Below are positions 9,087-18,479 of a DNA stretch of 64,000 nt, one piece after another. How positions within the stretch are numbered: position 1 is the stretch's first letter; each line of letters starts with the position of its first letter. The notes under the pieces were generated by a model, which searched no databases, was not told the DNA's origin, and worked only from the letters and a program-made list of their open reading frames with translations. The translations under genes and the position numbers were made by a program. The stretch is from Microvirga brassicacearum (GTDB taxonomy: Bacteria; Pseudomonadota; Alphaproteobacteria; Rhizobiales; Beijerinckiaceae): assembly GCF_008757455.1 (NCBI RefSeq), contig NZ_VCMV01000002.1:124001-188000 (forward strand). The letters are read 5' to 3'.

Positions 9087-9234
9087 GGATCGCCTTCCTT
9101 TCGACGGAATAGGGTGATTGGAAACATTCGCGCTCATTGAAAGACATGGTCGCGGCGCGTGCGCAAGAGGGCTAAGGTCGCGCTCTGATTCCCTCTTCCG
9201 TGGAAAAGCTTGAGCGGTTGCAGACAACACGAGA

Positions 9235-12200
9235 ATGAAGTCGTTATCCAGACTCAAGTTCCACCGACGCAGATCGGTCAGACGCAGTTCCCTTGCTCGT
9301 GTCATGCGCGGGTCCGCGTACTCGTGCGCGGCCGTGATCCTGCTGATCGCCTTGGGATTGGGCCTGCTCTACATGCGCCTTTCTGCCGGTCCCTTGAGCT
9401 TCGGCAGCCTTCCCGATCGTGTTGCCGAATCGATTGCGGCGCGCATCGGGCCCGGCTGGTCGGTGACGCTGCGCAACACCGCGCTTGAACTGCGTGGCGG
9501 CGCTCCGGCCTTGCGGGCGAACGGCCTCGATGTCAGGGATCCGGATGGCGGGCTCGTCCTGCGCGCGCCCTATGCGCTCGTCAGCGTCGATGCCCTCTCG
9601 CTCCTTGCCGGCAACCTGCAACCGAAAGCCATCGAGGTCCGGGATCTGCAATTGCGGGTTCTGGTGGACCGTGACGGCGCGCTGAGCTTTTCCCCGGTGC
9701 CGCCGGCCGAGGGTGGAGAACTGGCCACGCCCCAGCCCAATCCCGCGTCGCCGCCCATGCCCTCGGCCTTGCCTGTCCTCGCGACCGCCGGTGCGTCCCC
9801 CGTTTCCAATGTGGTGGGCTCGTTGTTCGAGCTCGTCGTCGGTCCGCAAAGCATCCTGAATTCCCTCGACCGCGCTCAACTCACCAATGCGCGGCTCGTC
9901 TTCGTCGATGCCGATCAACGCCAGCGCGCTTCCTTCAATCGGCTCGATGCGACCTTCGATTGGGCCGACGATGGCGGACGCAGGTTCTCCGCCGGCCTCG
10001 AGGGTCCGCAGGGGGCATGGCAGCTGACGGGCGATGTCGATTCCGATGGACGCGGCGGCTATCGGGCGGAAATTCTCGCCGACGGCGCTCCGATCCAGGA
10101 CATGCTCCTGCTGGCCGGCCTCTCGGCGCTGCCGGCCACGACCGATCTGGAATTCTCCGGCCGCGTCGACGTCGCCCATGCGGCCGGCCGCGTGACCGAC
10201 CTCAGGGCCAAGCTTTCGAGCAAGGCGGGCATAATCCAGGTCGACGACAAGGATACGTCGCCCGCCATCGTCGAGGGCTCCAGCATCGAAATGTCGTGGG
10301 ATGAAAACGCCAAGGCCCTCGATCTGACCCGACTTCACCTGCGCGGCGGCGGAAACGACGTCACTCTCCAAGGCCGGTTGACCACCAAGGTGCCGGATGA
10401 AGGCTGGCGGCTGTCGCTTGCCGGCAAAGATCTCCTCCTCTCCGGCGCAGCGGGTGCGGACGCGCAGGTCCACATTGCCGATTTGGCGGCGGAGCTTTCC
10501 GGGCCCGACGGCATAACGGTGAAGTCGGTGAAGCTGCGCGGACCGGACTTGTCGGCCGATATCGACGGGCACCTCGTTCCCGCGGCCGATCCAAGTTCGC
10601 TTGATCTGCGCGTGCGCGGCGCGAAAACCGACATTCGGACGGCCTTGCGGCTTTGGCCGGAGGCGGTCGCGCCCCCCGTGCGCAAGTTCCTCGTCGGCCA
10701 CCTCAATGGCGGTCTGCTCGATGCCATCGATCTGAAAGTGGCGATGAGCGGAGCCGACATGACGAAGGCCGTCTCCGGCGGGCCGATTCCGGCGGAAGCG
10801 CTGCGGATTGATTTCGCGATCTCGGACGGCACGCTGACAGCCGCGGAAGGCCTTCCGCCGCTCTCACAGCTCGATGTGACGGGCGCCGTCAGCGGCCTCG
10901 ATGTGCGGCTGCGGGCGCCGGTCGGGAAGGCAGAGATGGACGGCCGCTTCCTCGATGCGTCGGACGGCACCTTCATCCTTGAGAACTACTGGAAGGATGA
11001 CGCTACGGCTTTCATCAATTTCCGCCTGACGGGAGGTGCCGATGGTGTCGGCGCATTGCTGCGGCAGCCGCTGATTCATGACATTGCGGGCTTCGAGATC
11101 GACCCGGCGACGATGAAGGGCAGTGCCGATCTGAATGTGAAGATTGCGCTTCCGGTGAAGGACATTCCGAGATTTGTCGATCTTCCGATTTCGGTGACCG
11201 GGACGATGAGCGATCTCGTCATCGACAAGGTCTTCGGCAAGGATCGCCTCGAGGGCGCGAAACTGGCGATCGCCTACGACAAAGGTGACCTGACGATCAA
11301 AGGCGACGGCAAGCTCGGGGGGAGCGCTGCCAATATCGACCTCCAGAAGAATCCGGCCGGTGGTGAAGCGAACGTGACCTTCAGTCTCGACGATGCAGGC
11401 CGCGCCAAGCGGGGCATGTCGTTCGGATCGCAATTGAACGGCACCTTTCCGCTCAAGGTCATTGTTCCCCTCGGCGACGATGCAAAGGCTGGCATGCGCG
11501 TCGAGGCGGATCTGACCAAGGCTGCAATCGATCAGCTTATTCCGGGCTGGGTGAAGCCGGCGGGTCGTGCCGCCAAACTGTCCTTCACCATGACGGAAGG
11601 CGCGACGACGGAGATCCGGGACCTGCAACTCGACAGCGGTTCGGTGCAGTTGCGCGGCACCGCGACGCTGATGCCCGACGGAGCCCTCGACAAGGCGGAT
11701 CTTTCGACCTTCAAGCTCTCGCCGGGGGACGATATGCGTGCCCAGGTGGATCGCACGGGAGGTGTCTACAAGGTTGTCATCAGAGGCAATACCGGCGATG
11801 CGAGACCGTTTGCCAAATCGGTTGATGCCGGCCCCGCACCGGGCCGCGCGGCGGCGTCACGCGATGCCAAGGATTTCGACCTCGATCTCAACCTCAACAT
11901 CCTGACCGGCTTCAACGATGAGGCGATCACCAATGCGACCGTGAAGACCTCCTTCCGAAAGGACAATATCCGGCAGCTCGACATGAAAGGCCGTCTCGGC
12001 GCCACCAACCTCACGGCCCGCACCGTGACGGCTGCCGCAGGAAGTCCTCAGATCGTCATTCAATCGGACAATGCCGGATCGCTGCTGCGATTTCTCGACA
12101 TCTACAAGCGGATGACCGGGGGCGATCTCGTGCTCCAGATGGGGACCGGCGATGGACCACAGGCCGGAAACCTCATCGTCCGCGACTTCGCGCTCAGCAA

Positions 12201-12687
12201 CGAACCGGCGCTTCGCCGCATCATCCCGACCCAGACCCAGATCGTCGCTGGCCAGGATCGCGACGGCAACGCACAGGCGGTGAAGGTCGATATCAATGCG
12301 GCGCGTTTCAGCAAGGCCCGGGTCGATTTCACCCGCACCGCCGGACGGCTCGATTTCAAGGATGCGGCGGTGTTCGGCAGCCAGGTCGGCTTCACCCTCG
12401 GCGGGTTCATCGACAACACGAAAGACCGCATGGATATTTCCGGGACGTTCGTGCCGGCCTACGGCCTCAACAACGCCTTTGCGCAGGTGCCGCTGTTCGG
12501 TCCGCTGCTCGGCGGCGGGCAGTATGAGGGCCTGTTCGCGGTCAATTTCCGCGTCAGCGGCCCGGTTGCCAGCCCGACGCTGACGGTCAACCCGCTCTCG
12601 GCGGTGGCACCAGGCTTCCTGCGCAAGCTGTTCGGGGCCGGTGGCGAGCAGCCGACGGGGTCCCTGCCGACGCCGCCCGAACGCTGA
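9235..12687 (+). CDS. Large AsmA-like / YhdP-type membrane-anchored protein
   Basis: A 1150-residue protein with a basic N-terminus, one membrane segment (about residues 28-48, SCAAVILLIALGLGLLYM) and a very long periplasmic region of repetitive beta-strand character. The central part suits DUF3971 and the C-terminal part (for example KRMTGGDLVLQMGTGDG and LNNAFAQVPLFGPLLGGGQYEGLFAVNF) suits the AsmA-like C-terminal domain. Members of this superfamily (AsmA, YhdP, TamB) bridge the periplasm and are implicated in moving phospholipids to the outer membrane. The function here is inferred from family only. It is convergent with tyrS, with only four bases between the stop codons. Confidence 0.85.
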   Translation: MKSLSRLKFHRRRSVRRSSLARVMRGSAYSCAAVILLIALGLGLLYMRLSAGPLSFGSLPDRVAESIAARIGPGWSVTLRNTALELRGGAPALRANGLDVRDPDGGLVLRAPYALVSVDALSLLAGNLQPKAIEVRDLQLRVLVDRDGALSFSPVPPAEGGELATPQPNPASPPMPSALPVLATAGASPVSNVVGSLFELVVGPQSILNSLDRAQLTNARLVFVDADQRQRASFNRLDATFDWADDGGRRFSAGLEGPQGAWQLTGDVDSDGRGGYRAEILADGAPIQDMLLLAGLSALPATTDLEFSGRVDVAHAAGRVTDLRAKLSSKAGIIQVDDKDTSPAIVEGSSIEMSWDENAKALDLTRLHLRGGGNDVTLQGRLTTKVPDEGWRLSLAGKDLLLSGAAGADAQVHIADLAAELSGPDGITVKSVKLRGPDLSADIDGHLVPAADPSSLDLRVRGAKTDIRTALRLWPEAVAPPVRKFLVGHLNGGLLDAIDLKVAMSGADMTKAVSGGPIPAEALRIDFAISDGTLTAAEGLPPLSQLDVTGAVSGLDVRLRAPVGKAEMDGRFLDASDGTFILENYWKDDATAFINFRLTGGADGVGALLRQPLIHDIAGFEIDPATMKGSADLNVKIALPVKDIPRFVDLPISVTGTMSDLVIDKVFGKDRLEGAKLAIAYDKGDLTIKGDGKLGGSAANIDLQKNPAGGEANVTFSLDDAGRAKRGMSFGSQLNGTFPLKVIVPLGDDAKAGMRVEADLTKAAIDQLIPGWVKPAGRAAKLSFTMTEGATTEIRDLQLDSGSVQLRGTATLMPDGALDKADLSTFKLSPGDDMRAQVDRTGGVYKVVIRGNTGDARPFAKSVDAGPAPGRAAASRDAKDFDLDLNLNILTGFNDEAITNATVKTSFRKDNIRQLDMKGRLGATNLTARTVTAAAGSPQIVIQSDNAGSLLRFLDIYKRMTGGDLVLQMGTGDGPQAGNLIVRDFALSNEPALRRIIPTQTQIVAGQDRDGNAQAVKVDINAARFSKARVDFTRTAGRLDFKDAAVFGSQVGFTLGGFIDNTKDRMDISGTFVPAYGLNNAFAQVPLFGPLLGGGQYEGLFAVNFRVSGPVASPTLTVNPLSAVAPGFLRKLFGAGGEQPTGSLPTPPER

Positions 12688-12691
12688 ACAA

Positions 12692-13954
12692 TCAGACCGC
12701 GCGCAGGAGCACGTGGCGCTTCTTGCCGAATGACAGCTTGATCACCCCTTCGGGCGTGAGATTGGCTGTCCGCAACACGCCGCGCTCGTCCGTGACGATC
12801 TGGTCGTTGACCCTGAGGCCGCCGCTCTTGACCTGCCGCCGCGCTTCGCCGGTGGATGGCAGCAGTTTCGCGTATTCAGGCCCGAATGCGGTCAGCACGC
12901 CGAGACCGGCATCAAGCGACGAGGCTGAAATCTCGACGGTCGGCAAACTCTCGGCGAGAGCGCCTTCCTCGAATGTCTTTCGTGCGGTGTCGGCCGCAAG
13001 TTCGGCTGCTTCGCGACCGTGGAGGAGGGCGGTTGCCTCGGTTGCCAGGACCTTCTTGGCCTCGTTGATATCGGCCCCACCCAATGCTTCGAGTCTGGCA
13101 ATCTCGTCCATGTCGAGAAGCGTGAACAGCTTGAGAAACCGCCCCACATCGGCGTCCTCTGTGTTGCGCCAGAACTGCCAGTAATCATAAGGACTCAGCA
13201 TGTCGGCGTTGAGCCAGACGGCGCCCGACGCCGTCTTGCCCATCTTGGCGCCCGACGCCGTGGTGAGGAGCGGGCAGGTGACCGCATAGAGCTGCGCGGT
13301 GCCGGAGCGGCGGCCGAGGTCGATGCCGTTGACGATGTTGCCCCATTGATCCGAGCCGCCCATCTGCAGGATGCAGCCGTAGCGCTTGTGCAATTCCACG
13401 AAATCGTAGGCCTGCAGGATCATGTAGTTGAATTCAAGGAACGACAATTCGTGCTCGCGCTCGAGGCGCAGCTTCACGCTGTCGAAGGAGAGCATGCGGT
13501 TGACGGAGAAATGCCGGCCGACATCGCGCAGGAACTCGATGTAGTTGAGCCGGGTCAGCCATTCGGCGTTATCGACCATGATGGCGTCGCGCGTGCCTTC
13601 GCCGAAATCGATCAGGCGCGAGAACACGCCTTTGAGGCTCAACTTGTTGTCGTCGATCTGCTCCGGCGTCAAAAGCTTGCGGCTCTCGTCCTTGCCGGAG
13701 GGGTCGCCCACCCGCGTGGTACCGCCTCCCATGAGAGCGATCGGCTTGCCGGCCCCGGTCTTCTGGAGCCAGTGCAGCATCATGATCGACAACAGATGAC
13801 CCACATGCAGCGATGGGCCGGTGCAATCGTATCCCACGTAAGTGGTGAGCCGCCCCTCAAGCGCCGCCGCGTCGATGCCCTCGAAATCCGACGTCTGGTG
13901 AATGAAGCCGCGCTCGGTCAGCACTTTCAGGAATTCGGATTTCGGCGCGCTCAT
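12692..13954 (-). CDS. tyrS: Tyrosyl-tRNA synthetase
   Basis: Charges tRNA-Tyr. The ATG at 13954 follows a purine-rich GAGAGAGA and gives the usual N-terminus [20 protein letters not shown]; a 33-residue upstream extension in the same frame is unlikely. The class I signature HIGH appears as HVGH (residues 50-53) and KMSKS as KMGKT near residue 238. The tyrosine pocket region [12 protein letters not shown] is normal. The C-terminal S4 RNA-binding domain is visible ([19 protein letters not shown]). The length, 420 residues, is typical. Confidence 0.96.
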   Translation of the reverse strand: MSAPKSEFLKVLTERGFIHQTSDFEGIDAAALEGRLTTYVGYDCTGPSLHVGHLLSIMMLHWLQKTGAGKPIALMGGGTTRVGDPSGKDESRKLLTPEQIDDNKLSLKGVFSRLIDFGEGTRDAIMVDNAEWLTRLNYIEFLRDVGRHFSVNRMLSFDSVKLRLEREHELSFLEFNYMILQAYDFVELHKRYGCILQMGGSDQWGNIVNGIDLGRRSGTAQLYAVTCPLLTTASGAKMGKTASGAVWLNADMLSPYDYWQFWRNTEDADVGRFLKLFTLLDMDEIARLEALGGADINEAKKVLATEATALLHGREAAELAADTARKTFEEGALAESLPTVEISASSLDAGLGVLTAFGPEYAKLLPSTGEARRQVKSGGLRVNDQIVTDERGVLRTANLTPEGVIKLSFGKKRHVLLRAV

Positions 13955-14163
13955 CGCGTCTCTCTCGGGGCTCAGCAGGAAAAGATAGGGAAGCTCTATC
14001 GGCCGTGCTGCTGATCGACAAGATATTTTCCTGTGCGGCGAAGAGGCGTCCATTCACTCAACCAAGGATTGAGATGGGCCAAACTGACTCGCACGGCCAA
14101 GTCGGTTGACGTCTCTCCTCAAGAGAATAACATGTCATAACGTTTCACATGGGGAGGTTGTCG

Positions 14164-16089
14164 ATGTGTTATCTGTGTGCAGGCAGCAACCACGGAACTT
14201 CGAGCTTTTCGCATGATCTGGGTTGGACAGCCACCACGTGGGGTGCCAACGGCGAACCGCTTGGCGACGGCGCGACGAATCACGCCATGTCCTTTGCCAG
14301 CATGGCTGCGGGCGCTCCGTGGGACGGCATCGGCGATTGGATCGAAGGCGCTGTGGACGATGTCTACGATTGGATTTCGGACAATGTCTCGACCGCGCCG
14401 CTAAGCCTCTTTTCCGCGCTGGCAACGACCGCGCCGTTTTCGGTCGCGGGCGTCCGGTTTGTCGTGCCGTCAGGCCTCGATTCCGATGTGCGCGCCCTAT
14501 TGACCGGCTCCCAGTGGAGTTCCGGCGCAATCACTTACAGCCTTCCGGATTCCCGAAGCGACTACCAGTGGTTCAATCCGAGCGCGAGCGGCTATAGGGC
14601 ACTGTCATTCGATACCGAACAGGCGATCCGCTACGCCTTTGAGGGCTACAGCCCCTATGCCGGCGGACCGAAGATGGGCCTCACCTCAGTCGAGGGCGTG
14701 ACCAATCTGTCGCTGGCTTATGCGGGTCGGAACGGAGCGACCATCCAGGTGTCGGGTTTTACTCCCGGCGACACGATCAACCGCAGCCACGGCTATTATC
14801 CCGGTGTGCCCGGCTATGGCGGGGACGTCTGGTTGAGCCGCGACAGCGCCGGCGTCGGTTCCTACAGCCATTTCCTGGTGCTGCACGAACTCGGCCACGC
14901 ACTCGGCCTCAAACATCCTCATGATTCCGGCGGCGTGCTTCCCAAAATGAGTGCGGCTCGCGATTCAGCGGAATACACCGTGATGTCGTACCATCTGACC
15001 GCGGACGACCCGCAGACCTTCATGCAATATGACGTTGCGGCACTGCAGGCGATGTACGGCGCCGACTTCGTCACCAACAGCAGCAGCACCACCTATACGT
15101 GGTCTCCGACGACCGGGGAGGCTTTCGTCAACGGCGTGGGGCAGGGAGCTCCCACCAAGAATATCATCTTCATGACGATCTGGGATGGCGGCGGGATCGA
15201 TACCTACAACCTGTCGAATTACCACGGCGGCGCGGTGATCGATCTCGCACCCGGCGGGTACGTGAAGTTCTCGCAGTCCCAGTTGGCGCACAAAAACGCG
15301 ACCACCTATGTCAAGGGCAACGTCTACAATGCCTTCCTGTACAAGGGCGATGGGCGCTCACTCATCGAGAACGCGAATGGCGGGAACGGAGACGACGACA
15401 TTCGGGGCAATGCGGCGAACAACGTCCTGACGGGCAATGCCGGAGATGACACTCTCTCCGGGGCGGCCGGACAGGACAGGTTGATCGGCGGTGAGGGTGC
15501 GGACCACCTCCGCGGCGGTGCCGGCGCGGATTATCTCGATGGTGGCGCCGGAACCTACGACACGGTCGAGTACAGCGATTCCCCCACCGGCGTATCCGTC
15601 AATCTTGGCGCCGGCACGGTTGTGGGCGGCTACGCGACGGGCGATCAGATCTTCGGATTCGAGAACGTCATCGGCTCGGCGCGAGAGGACGTTCTCTACG
15701 GGTCCTCGGGGAACAACGTTCTTCTCGGCAACAGCGGCAGCGATCAACTCGTCGGTCAAGGCGGCAGCGATCATCTGGGCGGTGACGACGGAGACGACAT
15801 GCTGATCGTTAATGGCGGTTTTGCCACCATGGTCGGCGGATCCGGTGACGACCGCTTCGTGGTCTTCCCGGGCAGTCACGCCAGGATCACGGATTTCACA
15901 GCCGGCGCCGGGTACACGGATGAGATCCTGATCTACAAGAACATTTTTGCCTCTTTCGCAGAGGTCAATGCGGCCACTTACGCAAGCGGCGACAGCACGT
16001 TCATCGTCAAGGGTGACTTCCGGATCGAACTCGTCGGTGTGAGGCCCTGGCACCTGCACGCGGACGATTTCAACTTCCTCAATATCTGA
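14164..16089 (+). CDS. Serralysin-like M10 metalloprotease with RTX repeats (long form)
   Basis: A 641-residue predicted secreted zinc protease. I choose the ATG at 14164 because GGGAGG lies eight bases upstream; an in-frame ATG at 14149 would place that site inside the gene. Residues 1-95 (starting MCYLCAGSNHG, with a CxxC) form an extension I do not recognise. The catalytic domain holds [11 protein letters not shown] from His241 and the Met-turn YTVMSYH. From about residue 405 come RTX nonapeptides (GNAGDDTLSGAAGQDRLIGG and similar), interrupted by a beta segment and resumed further on. The protein ends with a hydrophobic-aspartate tail (DDFNFLNI) typical of type I substrates. No secretion genes are nearby. 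A strong terminator follows. Confidence 0.88.
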   Translation: MCYLCAGSNHGTSSFSHDLGWTATTWGANGEPLGDGATNHAMSFASMAAGAPWDGIGDWIEGAVDDVYDWISDNVSTAPLSLFSALATTAPFSVAGVRFVVPSGLDSDVRALLTGSQWSSGAITYSLPDSRSDYQWFNPSASGYRALSFDTEQAIRYAFEGYSPYAGGPKMGLTSVEGVTNLSLAYAGRNGATIQVSGFTPGDTINRSHGYYPGVPGYGGDVWLSRDSAGVGSYSHFLVLHELGHALGLKHPHDSGGVLPKMSAARDSAEYTVMSYHLTADDPQTFMQYDVAALQAMYGADFVTNSSSTTYTWSPTTGEAFVNGVGQGAPTKNIIFMTIWDGGGIDTYNLSNYHGGAVIDLAPGGYVKFSQSQLAHKNATTYVKGNVYNAFLYKGDGRSLIENANGGNGDDDIRGNAANNVLTGNAGDDTLSGAAGQDRLIGGEGADHLRGGAGADYLDGGAGTYDTVEYSDSPTGVSVNLGAGTVVGGYATGDQIFGFENVIGSAREDVLYGSSGNNVLLGNSGSDQLVGQGGSDHLGGDDGDDMLIVNGGFATMVGGSGDDRFVVFPGSHARITDFTAGAGYTDEILIYKNIFASFAEVNAATYASGDSTFIVKGDFRIELVGVRPWHLHADDFNFLNI

Positions 16090-16112
16090 CCGCGCGCACG
16101 CTCCACGAAACG

Positions 16113-16153
16113 AAAGAGGCCGCCTGCGCGGAAGCGAGGCGGCCTCTTTTTCT
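16113..16153 (+). terminator. Rho-independent terminator of the long serralysin gene
   Basis: A perfect 13-base stem, AAAGAGGCCGCCT (16113-16125) with AGGCGGCCTCTTT (16137-16149), 11-base loop, followed by a T-run. It lies 24 bases past the stop codon. The A-run on the left side could also make it work for the opposite strand, ending the alpha/beta hydrolase gene. Confidence 0.9.
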
Positions 16154-16290
16154 GACCGGTGGGAGATGTGATCGGCGTCGCCGGGCGGACGAGCTCCGGT
16201 CCGCGACATCCGCCGGGAATCCAGGTCTCCGACGGGTGGTGCAACTTTGCTGGGGTGGAGCAACGCAAGGACGGAAGCCGTCCTCAAGCC

Positions 16291-16947
16291 CTATGCGACC
16301 TCTTCGGTCGCTCCCAGGCGCATGTCCAGATAGGCGCCGACGGAGGTCATCAGTTCCTCGACGCGACCATCGAAGAAGTGGTTTGCACCCTCGACTACTG
16401 CGTGCTCGAGCTTGACGCCTTTCTGGGTTTTGACCTTCTCGATGACGCTCACCACGTCCTTGACCGGTGCCACGCGGTCTTCCGACCCATGCACGAACAG
16501 GCCGGAGGACGGGCAGGGGGCGAGGAACGAGAAATCGTAGCGGTTGGCCATGGCGGCGATCGAGATGAAGCCTTCGATCTCGGGACGACGCATGAGAAGC
16601 TGCATGCCGATCCAGGCGCCAAACGATACGCCGGCGATCCAGCAGGCTCGCGCGTCCGGGTTCACGGCCTGCGCCCAATCGAGAGCCGCCGCCGCATCCG
16701 ACAATTCGCCCTGGCCGTGATCGAACGCGCCCTGGCTCCGTCCGACGCCGCGGAAATTGAAGCGCAGGACGGAGAATCCCCGGTTCACAAAGTCATAATA
16801 GAGATTATAGACGATCTGGTTGTTCATCGTGCCGCCGAACTGCGGATGCGGATGCAGCACGATGGCAATCGGCGCTCCGCGCTGCTTCGCAGGCTGGTAG
16901 CGCCCCTCGAGACGGCCGGCGGGACCGGTGAAGACGACCTCAGGCAT
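16291..16947 (-). CDS. Alpha/beta hydrolase (COG2945-like), divergent from suf
   Basis: A 218-residue serine hydrolase-fold protein. The oxyanion region is VLHPHPQFGGTMNN, the nucleophile elbow GVSFGAW (Ser108), the acid lies in GSEDRVAPV and the catalytic His in EGANHFFDG. The family is annotated only as predicted alpha/beta hydrolase; no substrate is known. Its start is 292 bases from the first suf-operon gene, and the two share the regulatory region with the Irr-like palindrome. Confidence 0.82.
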   Translation of the reverse strand: MPEVVFTGPAGRLEGRYQPAKQRGAPIAIVLHPHPQFGGTMNNQIVYNLYYDFVNRGFSVLRFNFRGVGRSQGAFDHGQGELSDAAAALDWAQAVNPDARACWIAGVSFGAWIGMQLLMRRPEIEGFISIAAMANRYDFSFLAPCPSSGLFVHGSEDRVAPVKDVVSVIEKVKTQKGVKLEHAVVEGANHFFDGRVEELMTSVGAYLDMRLGATEEVA

Positions 16948-17003
16948 GAATGTAAACCTCTTGCTCCACCTCTCGACTGCGAGAGGGAAAGTCCGGTACG
17001 GCC

Positions 17004-17050
17004 TTGACTTGGCCCCGCGAACCTCGGTAAAGTTTTAGAACAATTCTAAA
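17004..17050 (+). promoter_or_regulatory. suf promoter with Irr-type iron-control element
   Basis: TTGACT (17004-17009), an 18-base spacer and TAAAGT (17028-17033) form a plausible sigma-70 promoter pointing to the suf operon. Immediately after lies a perfect palindrome, TTTAGAA-CAA-TTCTAAA (17034-17050), which matches the Irr iron-control element consensus as I remember it for Rhizobiales. Covering the expected start of transcription, it would let Irr repress Fe-S cluster synthesis when iron is low. The leader after it is about 190 bases and includes a hairpin at 17199-17219 (GCTTCTC and GAGAAGC). Confidence 0.7.
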
Positions 17051-17239
17051 CTGTTTTATTGTTTCACTCACGTGGCGACCTTCGGCGGCGTGAGCTCGTG
17101 AGAATGTGGTTGCGGTGCTTTAGCATGACAACCCAGGGCAATTGCAAGAATTTCATGAAAGCAGGCCAGTCGGTGGCAGAGCCTTTCGTGACGGCGGGGC
17201 TTCTCTGCGGAGGAGAAGCTCGAAAAGGTAGAGCACCGG

Positions 17240-18412
17240 ATGACGGTTCAGACGCGCGCTTATCTTGATCACAATGCCACCTCGCCGATCCGGCCCGAGG
17301 TCGCAGCGGCGATGACGCGTGCGTTCGACCTTGTCGGCAATCCGTCCTCCGTCCACGCGGAGGGACGGGCCGCGCGCGCCGCCATCGAGAGCGCGCGCGA
17401 TCAGGTTGCGCGGCTCGTCGGTGCCAAGTCCAAGAACGTGATCTTTACCAGCGGCGGCACCGAGGCCGCCAACATGGTCTTGAGCCCGTCCTTTCGCCGT
17501 CTCGGCGAACGTGGCTCCACGACGTTGCTTTTGGGCGCGACGGAACACCCGTGCGGCTTGAACGGTCACCGGTTTGCGCCAGCCGATGTGGAAATCGTGC
17601 CGGTGGATGCCCAGGGCATCGTTGATCTCACCTGGCTTGCCCCGCGGCTGAAGGAGCCGGGCGAGGGTCGGATCCTGGCTTCCATCCAGCTTGCCAACAA
17701 CGAGACCGGAATCATCCAGCCGATCGCCGAGATCGCGCATCTTGTCCACGCCGAGGGCGGGCTCCTCCATGTGGACGCGGTGCAGGCGGCCGGGAAGCTC
17801 GCCATCGACATGGCGGCCCTTGGCGCTGACGCGGTGACGCTCTCCGCCCACAAGATCGGCGGGCCAAAGGGCGCCGGCGCCGTCATTCTCGCCTCGGACC
17901 AGTTCGAGATTGCCGACCGGCTCATTCGGGGCGGCGGACAGGAGCGCGGCCATCGGGCCGGTACGGAGAACGTCGCCGCGATCGCCGGTTTCGGCGAGGC
18001 GGCGGCCATTGCCGCCCGGTCGCTGGATGAAGAGGCCGGAAGGCTCAGGCTCTTGCGTGACGAGGCGGAGCGGGCGCTTCGCCGTCTTGCCCCGGATGCG
18101 GTCATCATCGCCGAGCAATCGTCAAGGTTGCCGAACACCTTCGCGTTTGCCATACCCGGCCTGAAGGCCGAAACGGCGTTGATCGCCTTCGACCTTCACG
18201 GGATATCCCTGTCGTCGGGCTCAGCCTGCTCGTCGGGCAAAGTCAGACGGTCGCATGTCCTTGCCGCCATGGGGGTCGATCCTGCCTTGGCGGATGGTGT
18301 CCTGCGCGTGAGTTTGGGGTGGACGTCCACAAAAGAGCACGTGGCCCGCTTTGCGGAAACGTGCGAAAGAGTGGTCGACACCCTATATAAGCGGAAGGCG
18401 AGCGCGGCCTGA
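17240..18412 (+). CDS. Cysteine desulfurase, NifS/IscS class, first gene of the suf operon
   Basis: A PLP enzyme that takes sulfur from cysteine for Fe-S cluster assembly. The 390-residue protein begins with RAYLDHNATSPIRPEV, binds PLP through Lys205 (SAHKIGGPKG) and carries the persulfide Cys330 in SGSACSSGKV, the loop type of the IscS/NifS group, distinct from the SufS encoded later in the same operon. Rhizobiales suf operons often open with such a second desulfurase. It is followed by sufB after 67 bases. The ribosome site is weak, so the start relies on the family N-terminus. Confidence 0.93.
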   Translation: MTVQTRAYLDHNATSPIRPEVAAAMTRAFDLVGNPSSVHAEGRAARAAIESARDQVARLVGAKSKNVIFTSGGTEAANMVLSPSFRRLGERGSTTLLLGATEHPCGLNGHRFAPADVEIVPVDAQGIVDLTWLAPRLKEPGEGRILASIQLANNETGIIQPIAEIAHLVHAEGGLLHVDAVQAAGKLAIDMAALGADAVTLSAHKIGGPKGAGAVILASDQFEIADRLIRGGGQERGHRAGTENVAAIAGFGEAAAIAARSLDEEAGRLRLLRDEAERALRRLAPDAVIIAEQSSRLPNTFAFAIPGLKAETALIAFDLHGISLSSGSACSSGKVRRSHVLAAMGVDPALADGVLRVSLGWTSTKEHVARFAETCERVVDTLYKRKASAA

Positions 18413-18479
18413 GGTCACGCTTCGTATTTCCACGTCATCAACCCGCGGCCCTTGAAGCCGTGAGCGGTGGGAGAGACAG

